Of a stretch of 64,000 nucleotides of DNA, positions 8,583 through 17,544 are shown piece by piece. The notes beneath the pieces were generated by a model. It did not search any database, had not been told where the DNA came from, and saw nothing but the letters and a program-made list of their open reading frames with translations. The stretch covers positions 186,001 through 250,000 of the forward strand of contig CBDDEH010000003.1 in NCBI GenBank assembly GCA_965226865.1. The letters are read 5' to 3'. The position numbers were made by a program, and so were the translations under genes. This stretch comes from CBDDEH01 sp965226865 (GTDB taxonomy: Bacteria; Chloroflexota; Dehalococcoidia; Lucifugimonadales; JAGWBF01). Positions within the stretch are counted from its first letter, which is position 1; each line of letters begins with the position of its first letter.

Positions 8583-8606
8583 ATGATCTGGCGGTCGGCT
8601 GAATAA
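8583..8606 (+). CDS. Possible 7-codon leader peptide of the exporter
   Basis: ATG at 8583 follows a near-perfect Shine-Dalgarno at the ideal 7-base spacing and encodes MIWRSAE before a TAA. The exporter start (8682) has a weaker site. A translated leader upstream of an efflux gene can control expression by attenuation or coupling; the only support here is the strong ribosome site with no other gene to serve. Confidence 0.4.
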   Translation: MIWRSAE

Positions 8607-8681
8607 CGAGGTCAAAGCTGCATGGTAGGCATCGGGCGCTTGCCCGGCTCAAAAGAAAATTACGAGAGGAAGAATGAAGAG

Positions 8682-10923
8682 ATGTCGAGCAAACTTTCAA
8701 GTGAATATCTAGCGCGGGCCAGCGCACTTCGGCCCAAAAGGATCATAGCTATTTGGGTGCTATTGCTAGTAGTTGCCGTATTCGCCTTCGGAGCCTTTTT
8801 CGAAGATGGTGTGACAACGGAGTTTACTTTCATCAACGATCCGGACTCTAAGAAGGGCGAAACTCTACTAGAAGAACGACTAACCGGACCGGATTCCATC
8901 CGAGAGGTAGTCGTCGTGAGATCCACGGATTTGACGGTGGACAGTCCAGAGCTCCAGGAGCGGGTGGAGACTCTGCGTGGCGCGATCGTAAGCCTGGGAC
9001 CCGAAGTCGTCTCGAGCACAGAAACCTACTTTGATGCTCAAGACGAGTCTCTGGTCTCCAACGACAGGCGCAGCACCATCATTCCAGTCATAATGGCCGG
9101 CGATCTTAAGGATGCAGAGTCGACATAGATAAAGTTCATGAAGTCCTCGACCGCAACTCGGGATCGAGTGAGCTTCAGCTATTTATCACTGGCGAGGCGA
9201 CTTTCTCGCAAGACTTCACCGAGGGCGCCCAGGCTGACGCCGAGAAAGGCGAAAGCCTAGGTATCCCTGTCGCAATGATCATCCTGGCCGTCGTGTTTGG
9301 ATCTCTGGCCGCTGCGGTGTTGCCGATGATACTCGCAATTGCCGCCATCGCCATAGCTCTTGGATCGGCTGCCCTGGTAGGGCAGGTGTACGAGCTGAAC
9401 GTGTTCGTACAAAACATAATTACGATGGTAGGCTTGGCTGTCGGCATCGACTACTCTCTGTTCATCGTGTCCCGCTTCCGCGAGGAGCGGGCCCGCGGGC
9501 TCGACAAGGTAGACGCTATTGCGGCTGCGGGCGCCACGGCAAGTCGGGCCGTTTTCTTTAGCGGAATGATAGTCATTCTGGGATCGGTCGGCCTGCTGAT
9601 AGTTCCCCACAGCGTGTTCTTTAGCCTTGGACTGGGCGCCATATTCGTAGTGGCCATCGCTGTGATGGCTTCCCTGACTCTTCTGCCCGCGGTACTAGGC
9701 CTGATGGGTGATCGGGTCAACAAGTTCCGAATCCCTCTGCTAAATCGGCGGAAGACCCAGTCTGGTGGCCAGACTCGGGGCTTCTGGGACAGAGTGACCT
9801 ACACCGTTATGCGGCGTCCAGTTATAAGCCTGGTACTTGGCGCCGGACTGCTGATAGTGGCCGCGATACCCTACTTCAGCATCAACACCGGTACTTCCGG
9901 TGTAAGTAGCTTCCCTGATGACTTCACGGCCAAGCAGGGCTTCGTCGTTCTGCAAGAGGAATTCGGGTTCAGCCTGAACGCGCCGGCTGAGGTTGTGATA
10001 GACGGCAATATTGGATCCCCCACGGTCCAAGAAGCGATCGACGCACTGCAGACCACTCTTGCTACTGACCCCAACTTCGGAGAACCGGCTCTTGAGGTAA
10101 ACGACTCCGGAGACCTGGCTCTCCTGGAAGTTCCGATAGTTGGAGATGCCACCGGCGAGCAAGCCACCGATGCCGTGCGAAGGCTGCGATCCGATTATAT
10201 CCCCGAAGCCTTCTCCGGCGTTCCCGCGGAGGTTTTTGTCACCGGAACCACGGCCGATGATATCGATTTCATCGACCTTTCGAACCGGTATTTGCCCATT
10301 GTGCTGGCCGTGGTCCTGGCATTGAGCTTCCTGCTGCTCACGGCCGTGTTCAGGTCCTTGGTCGTCCCAATCAAAGCAATCGTGTTGAACCTGCTCTCTG
10401 TTGGAGCGGCATACGGGCTCCTGGTATTAGTCTTCCAGAAGGGGGTGGGCAACGAGATCTTTGGCTTCCCTCAGGTCGACGTGATTCAGCCATGGATACC
10501 TCTGTTCCTGTTCGCTGTTCTGTTTGGCCTGTCCATGGACTATCATGTGTTCCTTCTCAGCCGCGTACGGGAGCGGTATCTCCAGACAGGGAACAACACT
10601 GAATCGGTGGCCTTTGGCCTTCGCTCTACTGCCGGCCTGATTACCGGCGCAGCCTTGATAATGGTAGCTGTGTTTGGTGGATTCGCGGCAGGCGACCTGA
10701 TCGGTCCAGTGCAGTTCGGGTTCGGTATGTCGGTAGCGATACTGCTGGACGCGACCATAGTACGGTCCGTGCTGGTCCCCGCCACTATGAAGCTGCTGGG
10801 AGACCGTAACTGGTATTTGCCGGCTGGCTCAACTGGCTGCCCGACATCCAGGTCGAGGGCGGCAAGCGTGCTCCGGTCGGAACTCCATCTCCACAGGCGG
10901 TACCGGTAGCGACAGACGAATAA
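8682..10923 (+). pseudogene. MMPL/RND-family exporter, two single-base frameshifts
   Basis: The first part (8682 to about 9120) has the first transmembrane helix (IAIWVLLLVVAVFAFGAFF) and the start of the first extracytoplasmic domain. After one missing base near 9120 the frame continues IDKVHEVLDRNSGSSELQLF. It has two blocks of membrane helices, with GLAVGIDYSLFIVSRFREE and FGLSMDYHVFLLSRVRERY, the twin Asp-Tyr signatures of MMPL proteins. A second missing base near 10822 separates the C-terminus (WLNWLPDIQVEGG, ending ATDE at 10923). Total length would be about 747 residues, normal for actinobacterial-type MMPL transporters. These use the proton gradient to export lipids or drugs. The upstream MarR gene is the likely regulator. 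Confidence 0.85.
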
Positions 10924-10951
10924 GACCTTTACTTCCGTTCCGTCCAAAAGA

Positions 10952-10980
10952 CTGGCCCTCGCACCATGTGCGAGGGCCAG
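10952..10980 (+). terminator. Rho-independent terminator after the exporter
   Basis: CTGGCCCTCGCA (10952-10963) pairs perfectly with TGCGAGGGCCAG (10969-10980) around a 5-base loop, followed by TGGTTTTA. It lies 28 bases after the restored stop of the exporter. Confidence 0.85.
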
Positions 10981-11083
10981 TGGTTTTATGTAGTCCTTGA
11001 CGGTGGAACAGAATACACTCTATTCTTTGCCAAAGCATCGGTCATATTAGGGTAATTATTGGATCAAACAACTGGAGGGCACC

Positions 11084-11791
11084 ATGGTAAAAGCGCCGGA
11101 AATGGAAATCTCGAACCAGGAGTTACTGGAAAGGCTTTGGATGGTGTTCGGCAAGTTCCCCGAGCCCGAGTTGACAAGGGAGACCACTGCTCTCGTGATG
11201 GTAGACCTGCAACATGTCTGCGCTCACCCCGATTTCGGGTTTGGAGCAAAGGCGAAGTCGCTGGGTATCGGGGACTTCTTCGATTACTATTATGGCAGGA
11301 TTAAGGACGTGGTCATACCCAACCTCCAGCGTCTACAGCGTGCTGCTCGCGAAAGAGGGATCGAGGTCATCCATGTCCGGGTGGCGTCGAGCACCGACGA
11401 TGGGCGAGAGACCACTAAACGCTACAAGACCCTGGGCCTCAGAAATCCTCGAAACACCATCGAGGGCGAAATTCTACCCGAGGTGGGTCCGGTTGGGGAC
11501 GAACTGGTCGTAAACAAGTTCACGTCCAGCGCGTTCAACTCCACTAACATAGACCGCCTGCTGCGCAACTTGGGGATTCGCAACCTCATTGTCACCGGCG
11601 TGGTTACCAATGGCTGTGTGGAATCCACCGTGCGGAGCGCATATGAGCTGGACTATGGGACTATTGTGGTAGAGGACTGTACCGCCGCTTTCGCACCACA
11701 GCTACACGAAAGTGGGATACACAACATGAGCCACATGGGCCCAACCGTCAAATCTGCTGACGAGGTCATCAAACTTCTGGATTCTCTATAA
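11084..11791 (+). CDS. Isochorismatase-family cysteine hydrolase
   Basis: A 235-residue alpha/beta hydrolase of the isochorismatase/nicotinamidase family. The catalytic triad is visible: Asp in ALVMVDLQ, Lys in LVVNKFTSSAF and Cys in VTNGCVESTVRSA. After the Cys the usual ELDYGTIVVEDCTAAF follows. A GGAGGG site precedes the ATG at 11084. Family members hydrolyse amide or vinyl-ether bonds (carbamoyl compounds, nicotinamide, isochorismate); the substrate cannot be read from sequence. It heads a short co-directional run with a zinc-ribbon mini-protein and a luciferase-like enzyme. Confidence 0.9.
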   Translation: MVKAPEMEISNQELLERLWMVFGKFPEPELTRETTALVMVDLQHVCAHPDFGFGAKAKSLGIGDFFDYYYGRIKDVVIPNLQRLQRAARERGIEVIHVRVASSTDDGRETTKRYKTLGLRNPRNTIEGEILPEVGPVGDELVVNKFTSSAFNSTNIDRLLRNLGIRNLIVTGVVTNGCVESTVRSAYELDYGTIVVEDCTAAFAPQLHESGIHNMSHMGPTVKSADEVIKLLDSL

Positions 11792-11890
11792 ACCGCCAGC
11801 ACGTGTACTGCGTGGGAACATTCCGAAGCTATAGATGTATTGCCGGTGCCATTGGACCATAAAGATAATCACATGGGAGGAAGCTAGATC

Positions 11891-12055
11891 ATGGTGGGAA
11901 CCTCTGATGATAAGGCCGTCTGTCCAATCTGTGGGAAATCTATGCGCAGAGAGGTCGATGGTGTGCGCGTCCCGCCGATGCCCACCGTATTCTGGTTTTG
12001 CACCAACGTCGATTGTCCTGAGGGGGCCAAGAACAAGCTCTTCAGGGGAGGCTAG
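11891..12055 (+). CDS. Small zinc-ribbon protein (54 aa)
   Basis: The protein begins MVGTSDDKAVCPICGKSMRR and ends KNKLFRGG, after a GGGAGGAAG site. Two Cys pairs (CPIC at 11-14, and C37 with C42 in FCTNVDCPEG) form a plausible four-Cys zinc site. The length, spacing and ribosome site support a real gene, with no recognised family. It lies between the isochorismatase-like and luciferase-like genes and may be co-transcribed with both. Confidence 0.7.
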   Translation: MVGTSDDKAVCPICGKSMRREVDGVRVPPMPTVFWFCTNVDCPEGAKNKLFRGG

Positions 12056-12102
12056 ATTATCCAACCGTAAGACCGATCAAATAGACAGAGGGGTGTAGGC
12101 GA

Positions 12103-13050
12103 ATGGGACAAGGAGACGTAGGGGTAGCTACACACGGTACCGGAACAACGGACCAGACGCTGGAGATGATTGAATTGGCGGAGGCGTTGGGAATCCCATG
12201 CGTGTGGATGACTACCGGTGGGGTCCGTCTCGACAGCATAACTACCTTCGCGGCTGCTGCCTTAAGAACCAAAAAGATAAACTTTGGAACGGCTATCGTG
12301 CCAACCTTTCCTCGCCATCCTTTGGTGGTAGCGCAGCAGGTCCAGGTAGTCGCCCACCTGGCGCCCGGTCGCTTCCGTTTGGGTGTGGGTCCTAGCCATC
12401 GTCCGAGTATGGAGGTGATGGGTCTCGACTTTTACGAGCCGCTGGGACATCTGCGTGAGTATCTGAAAATACTCAAGACCCTGTTTCAGACAGGCACGGT
12501 GGACTTCGACGGCGTCCACTACAGGGCCCACGAAAAAATGTCCCGGCCTGTTGATGTACCCGTCATCGCCTCGGCCCTGAGGCCGGGAGCCTACGAGCTC
12601 TGCGGTGAGGAAGCTGATGGGGCCGTTTCGTGGATTTGTCCTGGGACCTACTTGCGGGACGTTGCCCTGCCCGCGTTGCGTTCAGGTGCGGAAAGGGCTG
12701 GTCGGCCTGTGCCGCCCCTGATCGCCCACGCGCCGGTTTGCCTCCATGAAAACGTGGACGAAGTCCGAGCCGCCGTAAGGGAGCAAATTTCGAACCCGAA
12801 ACTCCCCTATTATCAGTTTATGCTGAGGGAAGCTGGATTTCCCGAGGCCACCAGTGGTGGTTGGAGCGATGCCATGGTCGACTCCATAGTCCTATGGGGA
12901 GATGAGGCCAGAGTTAGCGAAAGGGTGGAAGAGCTGTTTTCATTCGGCGTCAATGAGGTTCTGGCGATGCCCGTTGCAGCCGGCAAAAACAAGGCGGCTT
13001 CGGCGGACAGAGCCATGCGTTTTCTCGGAAAGCTCGCTAAACCCGCTTAG
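12103..13050 (+). CDS. Luciferase-like (LLM class) flavin-dependent oxidoreductase
   Basis: A TIM-barrel bacterial-luciferase-family protein of 315 residues. Visible family marks are the first strand MIELAEALGIPCVWMTTGG, then INFGTAIVPTFPRHPLVVAQQVQVVAHLAPGRFRLGVGPSH (the conserved loop after strand 4) and LGHLREYLKILKTL. Many such enzymes in Actinobacteria and Chloroflexota use F420 rather than FMN; the sequence alone does not settle this. Gene context (an isochorismatase-like hydrolase upstream, a VOC protein 2 bases downstream) suggests a catabolic or detoxification cassette. Confidence 0.9.
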   Translation: MGQGDVGVATHGTGTTDQTLEMIELAEALGIPCVWMTTGGVRLDSITTFAAAALRTKKINFGTAIVPTFPRHPLVVAQQVQVVAHLAPGRFRLGVGPSHRPSMEVMGLDFYEPLGHLREYLKILKTLFQTGTVDFDGVHYRAHEKMSRPVDVPVIASALRPGAYELCGEEADGAVSWICPGTYLRDVALPALRSGAERAGRPVPPLIAHAPVCLHENVDEVRAAVREQISNPKLPYYQFMLREAGFPEATSGGWSDAMVDSIVLWGDEARVSERVEELFSFGVNEVLAMPVAAGKNKAASADRAMRFLGKLAKPA

Positions 13051-13052
13051 CA

Positions 13053-13426
13053 TTGATTGGGAATCAGTTGAGCCTTGAACAGATAAGTGCAGTGACGTTA
13101 GCCGTACGGGATATGGCCCGGTCGGTGAAGTTTTACACGACGATTGGATTCGAAATACTGTATGGTGGAGAGAGCGCCTCTTTCACCAGCTTTCGTATCG
13201 GCGGAGGATATTTGAACCTGATCCTAAGCGAATCTGGACCGGCAGGCTGGTGGGGACGTGTAATCTTCTGGGTGTCGGATGTAGATGAGGTATATCGGAA
13301 GCTCCGAGGCCAGGGAATGGAGCCGGATGTGCCTAGGGTGCCGAATGGGGAGAACGGTATTTCCACATCGTCGACCCAGACGGACACGAATTGAGCTTCG
13401 CAAAGCCGCTGTCGCGACCCAAATGA
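13053..13426 (+). pseudogene. VOC-family protein, one-base frameshift near 13338
   Basis: The reading starts with TTG (13053, or 13068 after GGGAATCAG) and shows VTLAVRDMARSVKFYTTIGFEILYGGE, then VIFWVSDVDEVYRKLRGQGMEPDVP. In the present frame it ends in unrelated residues. Removing one position (a G is missing near 13338) gives EWGERYFHIVDPDGHELSFA and ends KPLSRPK at 13426, the standard VOC ending with its Glu metal ligand. It sits 2 bases after the luciferase-like gene and is presumably translated with it. It is either inactive or carries a base-calling error. Confidence 0.8.
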
Positions 13427-13432
13427 AGTGGG

Positions 13433-13627
13433 CTACAGAACTTCGGCGCTATCCAAGTTGTGCCAGTATTTGCTGCCCTGTCCCGGCCCTTCCAGGATAA
13501 CCACCTCGTGTACGTACTTGTTGTTGGACTCGACGTGTAGTGTCGACCCGGTGGTCTCGACGACGAGTCCACCTCTGGTCTTGAATTTTAGTCCTTGCTC
13601 GACGGAATCCATTTCGACATAACTCAA
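13433..13627 (-). CDS. Hypothetical protein (64 aa)
   Basis: TTG at 13627 is chosen because AAGGAG lies 9 bases before it. The product is short, beta-rich and hydrophilic (KFKTRGGLVVETTGSTLHVE, then NKYVHEVVILEGPG), with no signal peptide and no recognised family. It is convergent with the VOC gene, 6 bases away. The codon use and ribosome site suggest a real gene. Confidence 0.6.
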   Translation of the reverse strand: MSYVEMDSVEQGLKFKTRGGLVVETTGSTLHVESNNKYVHEVVILEGPGQGSKYWHNLDSAEVL

Positions 13628-13778
13628 TGGGCTGATCTCCTTGAGAAAGGTCGCGTTAAATTAGCAGCCTACATTCTACAACACGCAGACTAGCCCTGCC
13701 ACAAGTGTTGAGCCCAGACGGAGTGGGCTTTGGCGTAGATATTGTTTCCCCTGTCAAATTCCATTATCTTTATCGCTG

Positions 13779-14885
13779 GTGGTAAGTTCGATGGAAGAAT
13801 CAATCAATCTCTTCGAATACGAGGCCTCCGCGAAGGCGCGACTACCTAAGTCTGAGTACGACTTTATAGCTGGAGGCTCCACCGACGAGCTGACGGTTAG
13901 GCGAAACCGCGCCGCTTTTGACTCCATCATGCTCCGGCCCCGAATGCTGGTAGATGTTGGAAACAGAGACTTGAGCACTACGGTGCTGGGCCACAAGCTC
14001 AGCTTCCCTGTAATCGCAGGCCCTTCAGGTGGTCATGCTAGGGCGCACCCGGAAGCTGAGCTGGCAACCGTCAGGGCGGTGGGATCGGCAGGCATTCTTA
14101 TGGTCGTCAGCTCAGCCTCGACCTACACCATGGAAGAGATAGCTCAGGCCGCAACAGGTACTATATGGTTCCAGCAATATCTATACAAAGACAAGGGGCT
14201 GACCAGGGAGATGGCACACCGGGCTGAAGAGGCGGGCTACGCCGCCGTCTGCATCACTCTGGACTCTAAAGTAAGGACCAAGAGGGAACGTAACATAAGG
14301 AATCAGTACGTGACCAAACTTCCGGTCAACTACGCCCGGCTCGACCTGGAAGACAATACATGGAAGTCCATACCCGATGGCGCCGACGCTCTCAATCAGA
14401 TCTGGAACTCTTCTGCCGCCTGGTCGGATCTGGAATGGCTTGTCCATCAAACAAAACTGCCCATCATACTCAAGGGCATAATGACCGCCGAGGACGCTCG
14501 GCTCGCTGTGGATCACGGCGTCAGGGCAGTGGTCGTCTCCAATCATGGTGGCAGACAACTGGACACCACCTTAGCTTCCATAGAGGTACTGCCTGAGGTT
14601 GTGGAGGCTGTGGGCGGCCGCGTCGAGGTCTATTTGGATGGGGGTATCAGGCGAGGGACCGACGTGCTCAAGGCCGCGGCCTTGGGAGCAAAAGCTGTTC
14701 TGATTGGCCGGCCAGTCTTCTGGGGGTTGGCAGTGAATGGGGAAGCGGGAGTTCGATCAGTGCTGGACATTCTGCGGGACGAGTTGGACATAGCCATGGC
14801 CATGTGCGGTACCCCTACGATGGACAGCATTAATACAAGCCTGTTGGGCTTGGAATCTCCCCTTCTTTCGGCCCTGAAGAAGTAG
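13779..14885 (+). CDS. FMN-dependent alpha-hydroxy-acid dehydrogenase/oxidase
   Basis: A TIM-barrel FMN enzyme of about 365 residues from the glycolate oxidase / L-lactate dehydrogenase family. The catalytic His is in the hallmark SNHGGRQLD, the flavin-contacting Lys in LPIILKGIM, and the phosphate loop in VYLDGGIRRGTDVLKAAALGAKAVLIGRP. The N-terminus has the typical NLFEYEASAKARLPKSEYDFIAGG. Starts are possible at GTG 13779 or ATG 13791. The reaction is oxidation of a 2-hydroxy acid to the 2-keto acid. The neighbouring nitroreductase-like gene starts 33 bases downstream, so they may form an operon. Confidence 0.92.
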   Translation: MVSSMEESINLFEYEASAKARLPKSEYDFIAGGSTDELTVRRNRAAFDSIMLRPRMLVDVGNRDLSTTVLGHKLSFPVIAGPSGGHARAHPEAELATVRAVGSAGILMVVSSASTYTMEEIAQAATGTIWFQQYLYKDKGLTREMAHRAEEAGYAAVCITLDSKVRTKRERNIRNQYVTKLPVNYARLDLEDNTWKSIPDGADALNQIWNSSAAWSDLEWLVHQTKLPIILKGIMTAEDARLAVDHGVRAVVVSNHGGRQLDTTLASIEVLPEVVEAVGGRVEVYLDGGIRRGTDVLKAAALGAKAVLIGRPVFWGLAVNGEAGVRSVLDILRDELDIAMAMCGTPTMDSINTSLLGLESPLLSALKK

Positions 14886-14918
14886 TCAGTTTCGCATTCT
14901 AAGTGATCGAGGCATAAT

Positions 14919-16466
14919 GTGCCAAATTCAGACATAAGCGCGGCCTGGAAGTACCACGATTCCACCAAGCACACGTTCGAGAGCGTCCGGGCCAGCGCCC
15001 ATTACCTCGACCGGACGAACCAACCCCGTTCCTACAAACTGTACTCTGATTTGGACCCGATCCCCCTCCCTGAGCCACAGATAGGGTCAGACCTTCCCAC
15101 CCTGACGGCGATTTCTTCTGTCTACACACAGATTGATGGTGACGCCATACCCAGCCTGATCGACCTGACAAACATCCTCCACTATGCAGCCGGAATCACA
15201 AAGACCTTGCCGATAATGGGAGGACGGATGGCTTTCAGGGCCGCGGCATGTACCGGGGCCCTCTATCACATCGAGCTGTACCTGGTCTGTGGCGACCTGC
15301 CTGGACTCGAACCCGGGGTCTACCACTTCGGTGTGCCAGATGTGGCCCTCCATAGGCTGCGGGCCGGGGACTATCGTGGCCGACTTGTGGATGCCACCGG
15401 TGGATACGAGAAAATCGGCGACGCGCCCGCTATATTGATATTTACCAGTACCTTCTGGCGAAACTCCTGGAAGTACCAATCTCGTGCATATCGACATTCC
15501 TTCTGGGACAGTGGCACGGTCCTGGCGAACCTCCTGGCTCTTGCCGCTTCTTACAACCTTCCGTCTGAAGTGCTGTTAGGGTTTGTGGACGAACAGGTCA
15601 ACCAGCTAATCGACGTGGATGGAGATAGGGAGGTCAGTCTCGGTCTTGTGACCTTGGGCCAGGCGAAATCGATGCTCCCCCGGGAAACTCCTCCAGCCCC
15701 GGTACTGAATCTGGAGACCGTGCCTCTTTCCCATCATGAAGTGGATTACCCGGCCATCCGGGAGATGCATGCGTCATCAAGTCTGGCTTCCGGCGAAGAA
15801 GTAGCTGCATGGAGAGGCAGCTTCCCGACGATACCTTCCCCCTCTCCGGCCGGAGAGTTGCTTTCCCTTATCCGTCTGGAGCCGGATGACATGCCCAAAG
15901 ACAGCATAAAGAAGACTATTGTCAGGCGAGGTTCCACCAGGCGCTTCGAAAGGGCCTCGATAGGTTTTAGGGACCTGTCCACGATCTTGTCTGCAGCTGC
16001 CAACGGAATACCCAGCGATTTTCTCGAATCACCAGGAACAGCACTCAACGACATGTACGTAATCGTCAACGCCGTCGATGGTCTCGAATCCGGCACGTAC
16101 GTGTATGGCAGGGAAGAGCGAGCGCTGGAGCTGCTGAGGTCCGGGGACTTCCGCAACGAGGCTGGCTATCTGGACCTGGGCCAGGAGCTGGCAGCCGACG
16201 CTGCTGTGAACATATATTTGCTGGCCGACCTGGAGCCGATTTTGCAAAAATTCGGGAACAGAGGCTACAGAGTAGCCCAGCTTGACGCCAGCATCACGGC
16301 GGGCAAGATCTATCTGGCCAGTTACGCCCTAAAGCTGGGTGCCACCGGCCTCACTTTCTTCGATGACGACGTGACCAGCTTTTTCTCTCCCCACGCCGAG
16401 GGCAAAAGCGTAATGTTCCTCGTCGCCCTGGGCATATCCGCAAAGCGCCGCAGCACCCCGGTTTGA
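14919..16466 (+). CDS. SagB-type double nitroreductase-domain protein
   Basis: The 515-residue protein has two tandem nitroreductase-like domains. The first (about 60-250) includes ISSVYTQIDGDAIPSLIDLTNILHYAAG and GALYHIELYLV, then GVYHFG. The second (about 320-510) includes VRRGSTRRFERASIGFRDLSTIL, ESGTYVYGREE and KIYLASYALKLGATGLTFFDDD. This architecture matches SagB/ThcOx-type dehydrogenases, which oxidise azolines in peptides; stand-alone two-domain members outside peptide clusters are also known. No precursor peptide, cyclodehydratase or YcaO gene is seen nearby. The start is GTG 14919. Confidence 0.88.
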   Translation: MPNSDISAAWKYHDSTKHTFESVRASAHYLDRTNQPRSYKLYSDLDPIPLPEPQIGSDLPTLTAISSVYTQIDGDAIPSLIDLTNILHYAAGITKTLPIMGGRMAFRAAACTGALYHIELYLVCGDLPGLEPGVYHFGVPDVALHRLRAGDYRGRLVDATGGYEKIGDAPAILIFTSTFWRNSWKYQSRAYRHSFWDSGTVLANLLALAASYNLPSEVLLGFVDEQVNQLIDVDGDREVSLGLVTLGQAKSMLPRETPPAPVLNLETVPLSHHEVDYPAIREMHASSSLASGEEVAAWRGSFPTIPSPSPAGELLSLIRLEPDDMPKDSIKKTIVRRGSTRRFERASIGFRDLSTILSAAANGIPSDFLESPGTALNDMYVIVNAVDGLESGTYVYGREERALELLRSGDFRNEAGYLDLGQELAADAAVNIYLLADLEPILQKFGNRGYRVAQLDASITAGKIYLASYALKLGATGLTFFDDDVTSFFSPHAEGKSVMFLVALGISAKRRSTPV

Positions 16467-16478
16467 ACTGGAATAACG

Positions 16479-17474
16479 TCATCCGGTTAGCTTTATTGGC
16501 CTTCTCGCTCTTGCCGAATTATAGGCCGCCAGGACGATTTTCAGGTCTCTTAGACCATCTTCACCTGTCATAAGTGGAGTCCTGTCTTCGGATATGCATT
16601 CTGCGAATTCCCGGAACACTTCGGCCAGGCCCGTCGGGTCCCCTGGCAGGTCGAACTCGGTCTTCCCATCGCTGGTTTCCAAGACCAGATGTGATTCCTT
16701 GAACCTAAACTGTATTCGGCCCTTTGTTCCGGAGATGGTGCACCAGGGGTTGTCGGAGTTAGACGTCATTGCCCAGGCATGGCTGATTAGACACGTGGCA
16801 CCGTCCTTGAACCTGGCAATGAGAGCCATGCCGTCCTCTCCCTCAAATTCCTCGAGGGCTTGAGGAAGAAAGCCCCCGTACACCTCGATGGGGTCTCCCA
16901 ACAGATTAACCAGCATGTCGACAAAGTGGATCCCGCCGTCGATGAAGACTCCACCACCCATTTTGTCCCGTTCCACGCGCCAGCCCGACGCCTTGAAATT
17001 GGCCTCGCTTTGAACCTGGACCAGGCGCAGCTTACCGAGGGCGCCCCGGTCGATTAGCTCTTTGGATTTGGTAATCACCGGCATGTAGCGGTAGTTCTCG
17101 GCCACCATGAGCTTAACCCCGGCCGCCAGGGCGGCCGCGATCATCTGCTCGGCTTCCGCGACGGTGGGCGCTATCGGCTTCTCCACCAGAATATGCTTGG
17201 AACTCCGGGCCGCCATAAGAGCGTGCTCCATATGAAGGTGATGTGGCGTACAGATATACATGGCCTGCACCCTCGGGTCTGCCGCGGCCTCTTCATAGCT
17301 GCCGAAAAAACCAGCCCCGCCAAATTTTTCGCAAAAAGCCCTGGCCCGGTCCTTATCACGGCTGGCGAAAAACAGCTCTATAGGTCCAGGTTTGGTCAAC
17401 CCATGGGAAATGGCCGTATTCACGGCGGTCTCGGCGAAGTCGCCGCAACCTACTACACAGATCGCAAGGCTCAC
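16479..17474 (-). CDS. Gfo/Idh/MocA-family oxidoreductase
   Basis: The Rossmann fold begins at the N-terminus (LAICVVGCGDFAETAVNTA), followed by YICTPHHLHMEHALMAARSSKHILVEKPIAPTVAEAEQMI, which holds the conserved EKP Lys. The C-terminal alpha/beta domain contains GGGVFIDGGIHFVDMLVNLLG with the usual GxHxxD dyad. The 331 residues are normal for the family, NAD(P)-dependent dehydrogenases of sugars, inositol and similar polyols. It is convergent with the nitroreductase-like gene and divergent from terC. Confidence 0.93.
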   Translation of the reverse strand: MSLAICVVGCGDFAETAVNTAISHGLTKPGPIELFFASRDKDRARAFCEKFGGAGFFGSYEEAAADPRVQAMYICTPHHLHMEHALMAARSSKHILVEKPIAPTVAEAEQMIAAALAAGVKLMVAENYRYMPVITKSKELIDRGALGKLRLVQVQSEANFKASGWRVERDKMGGGVFIDGGIHFVDMLVNLLGDPIEVYGGFLPQALEEFEGEDGMALIARFKDGATCLISHAWAMTSNSDNPWCTISGTKGRIQFRFKESHLVLETSDGKTEFDLPGDPTGLAEVFREFAECISEDRTPLMTGEDGLRDLKIVLAAYNSARARRPIKLTG

Positions 17475-17544
17475 TCATTTCTCCTTAAGACGCCGCTTAA
17501 TTCTACCGGGCATAAACCCCCGGTCAAGGTGATAATATGAAGCC

